20,843 nt of DNA, taken from NCBI GenBank assembly GCA_051453625.1, contig JBOZIK010000001.1, positions 288,138,772 to 288,159,614 on the forward strand. The letters are read 5' to 3'. This stretch comes from Welwitschia mirabilis. Taxonomy: Eukaryota > Gnetophyta > Gnetopsida > Welwitschiales. A program made the position numbers and the translations under genes. The notes beneath the pieces are model-generated. The model was not told the origin of the DNA, did not search any database, and saw only the letters and a program-made list of their open reading frames with translations. This document shows positions 19,464 to 20,843 of this stretch, one piece after another (position 1 is the first letter of the stretch; each line of letters begins with the position of its first letter).

Positions 19464-19488
19464 TTGAGAGTTTGAGAGTTTGAGAGTT
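19464..19488. repeat. Three-copy 8-bp tandem repeat
   Basis: ttgagagt repeated three times just after the presumed end of the copia pol reading frame (minus strand reads ACTCTCAA units). Confidence 0.85.
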
Positions 19489-19504
19489 ATTACCTAATGA
19501 ATTA

Positions 19505-20843
19505 CCAAATTGGGCAAGGCCCAATCTACAAGTGCCTGTATAATTTAACAAATCAATCACCACTTAGTGGTTTTATGAAGAGGTTAGTAAGTTGATCATC
19601 GGTATTTGTATTATAGCATAATGTCCTTGTTTTGTATATGATCTCTAAGAAATGATGTTTGATCTTAATGTGTTTGATTCTTAAATGTTGTATTAGATTC
19701 TTCAAGATAAATGCTAAAAATTCACAAAATTCCTTAGTATATATTTAAGGTTAAATACCACTATAAGAACTACCTATTATATTGTTTATAGAGTGACTTC
19801 TCTATGGTCTGATCATGTTTAAAGGATTTTATTTATCCATTTCTTCTTCTTTCTCCTCCTCACTATCTGATTAAACTTAAATATGAATAGGCGATTGATC
19901 AACCTATAAAGAAATATAATCATCTTGTACACAAATGAAAGTTAACTTAGTATCATTTATTTTTACATTTATGGTTTTCTCTACTACATAAGTTCTATTG
20001 TTGAACACCTGATAGGCTTTACTGATCATGGAATATCTTAGAAAAATGCCATCATCAACTTTGGAATCAAATTTTCTTAGATTATTCTTTTCATTTAACA
20101 TAAAACATTTTGATCCAAATATATGAAAATAACTTATAGATGGTTTCTTATCAGATCATAGATTATATGAAGTTTTAGAAGTGAAATGTCTTACCATTAC
20201 TCGATTCGACATGTAACATGNNNNNNNNNNNNNNNNNNNNNNNNNNNNNNNNNNNNNNNNNNNNNNNNNNNNNNNNNNNNNNNNNNNNNNNNNNNNNNNN
20301 NNNNNNNNNCTTTTAGCCACTCCATTTCATTGTGGGGTTCTTGGTGCAGAGAATTGGTGAAGAATACTAAAGTATTCACAAAAATATCTGAACTTTGTAT
20401 TTTTTAATTTAGTGTCATTATCTATTATTATCATCTAGATCTTATAACCATTTTGGTTCTATAACCTAGTACATAGTTTAGAGAAAATATTAAATATCTC
20501 ATTCTTCTATGTAAGGAAGGCTACCCATGTAAAATGAGAGTAATCATCAATNNNNNNNNNNNNNNNNNGAAAATATCTTTTTTTACCAAGACTTTTTAAA
20601 GGATATAGATTAATAATATAAAGATTTAAAAGATCTAAAGGATGTTCAGTTGTGATAGTGTTTTTCTCATCAAATCTTACTCTTGTTTGTTTTCCTTTTT
20701 GGCATACCTCACAAACTTGATTATCAATGCTTTGCAACTTAGAAAATCCTCTTAACATTTCTTTTGTGGATAAGATTTTTAGCAAGTCATTATTTACATG
20801 TCTAAGCTTCTTGTATCATAGCTCTGTTTTACTTATAATACTT
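19505..20843 (-). pseudogene. Ty1/copia pol: integrase plus RNase H tail, reverse transcriptase deleted
   Basis: The polyprotein segment enters from the right edge. 20810-20690 is GAG-pre-integrase/zinc-finger sequence: KKLRHVNNDLLKIL, then the CxxC motif in VCEVCQKGKQ. 20690-20310 is the integrase core: KSLGKKRYF, then after 17 N IDDYSHFTWV (second catalytic region), and FSAPRTPQ, stop, NGVAK. After an 89-N gap, 20218-19904 carries the integrase C-terminal half (YFHIFGSKCFMLNEK, then FDSKVDDGIFLRYS). Next come an acidic linker and a decayed IIG motif near 19770, and then directly QHLRIKHIKIKHHFL and DDQLTNLFIKPL (19690-19560), the end of RNase H. The roughly 1.5-2 kb that should encode reverse transcriptase and most of RNase H is missing. 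Several stops are present, and the first catalytic Asp appears replaced (LLNLYIINLYP where LLH-DLFGP is usual). Confidence 0.85.
20221..20309. other. 89-N gap inside copia integrase
   Basis: The integrase reading frame enters at NGVAK and leaves at CYMSNRVMVRHF, so the gap covers the glutamate region between them. About 30 codons is consistent with the usual spacing. Confidence 0.7.

Overview
This window reads as repeat-dense, AT-rich nuclear DNA from a flowering plant. I see no intact gene. What can be recognised is nested plant LTR retrotransposons, all on the minus strand, plus a fragment of a plant receptor-like kinase. The assembly is fragmented, with fourteen runs of N, seven of them exactly 100 bases.

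Outer (host) element. It is a Ty1/copia retrotransposon read right to left, with its 5' part beyond the right edge. In transcription order it has a decayed pol (20843 to about 19505: GAG-pre-integrase, integrase and the RNase H tail, with reverse transcriptase deleted); a spacer with a palindrome, a TATA-like box and a dense cluster of the octamer AGATGTCT/AGACATCT (about 19390 to 18860); a third ORF resembling the env-like or 'putative plant transposon protein' ORF found 3' of pol in Sirevirus-type elements (starting near 18800); a 3' noncoding spacer with two G-rich polypurine tracts; and a 3' LTR (1330 to 1, cut by the window edge) whose U3 carries the same octamer cluster.

Inner element. 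The third ORF is split by a 15.2 kb insertion, 2986-18205. A 5-bp imperfect target duplication (taaaa / tagaa) flanks it, and the ORF frame continues when the insertion and one duplication are left out. The insertion is a three-LTR tandem array of one Ty3/gypsy-like family: LTR1 (2986-6538), a long internal region (6539-15088), LTR2 (15089-17263), a 245-bp mini-internal region (17264-17508), then LTR3 (17509-18205, itself interrupted by the end of another LTR family). PBS (initiator Met tRNA type) and PPT sites sit at the expected LTR borders. The long internal region shows no gag or pol, so the element looks non-autonomous. It carries a receptor-like kinase pseudogene fragment (about 13730-14140) and an unrecognised coding-like stretch (about 10300-11160).

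Assembly. Six gaps are bordered by near-identical sequence in which the left copy stops at the gap and the right copy runs on. These look like unmerged contig overlaps (haplotypes or repeat copies) rather than real tandem repeats. Collapsing them, and shrinking one oversized gap, brings LTR1 to about 2.2 kb, matching LTR2 (2175 bp).
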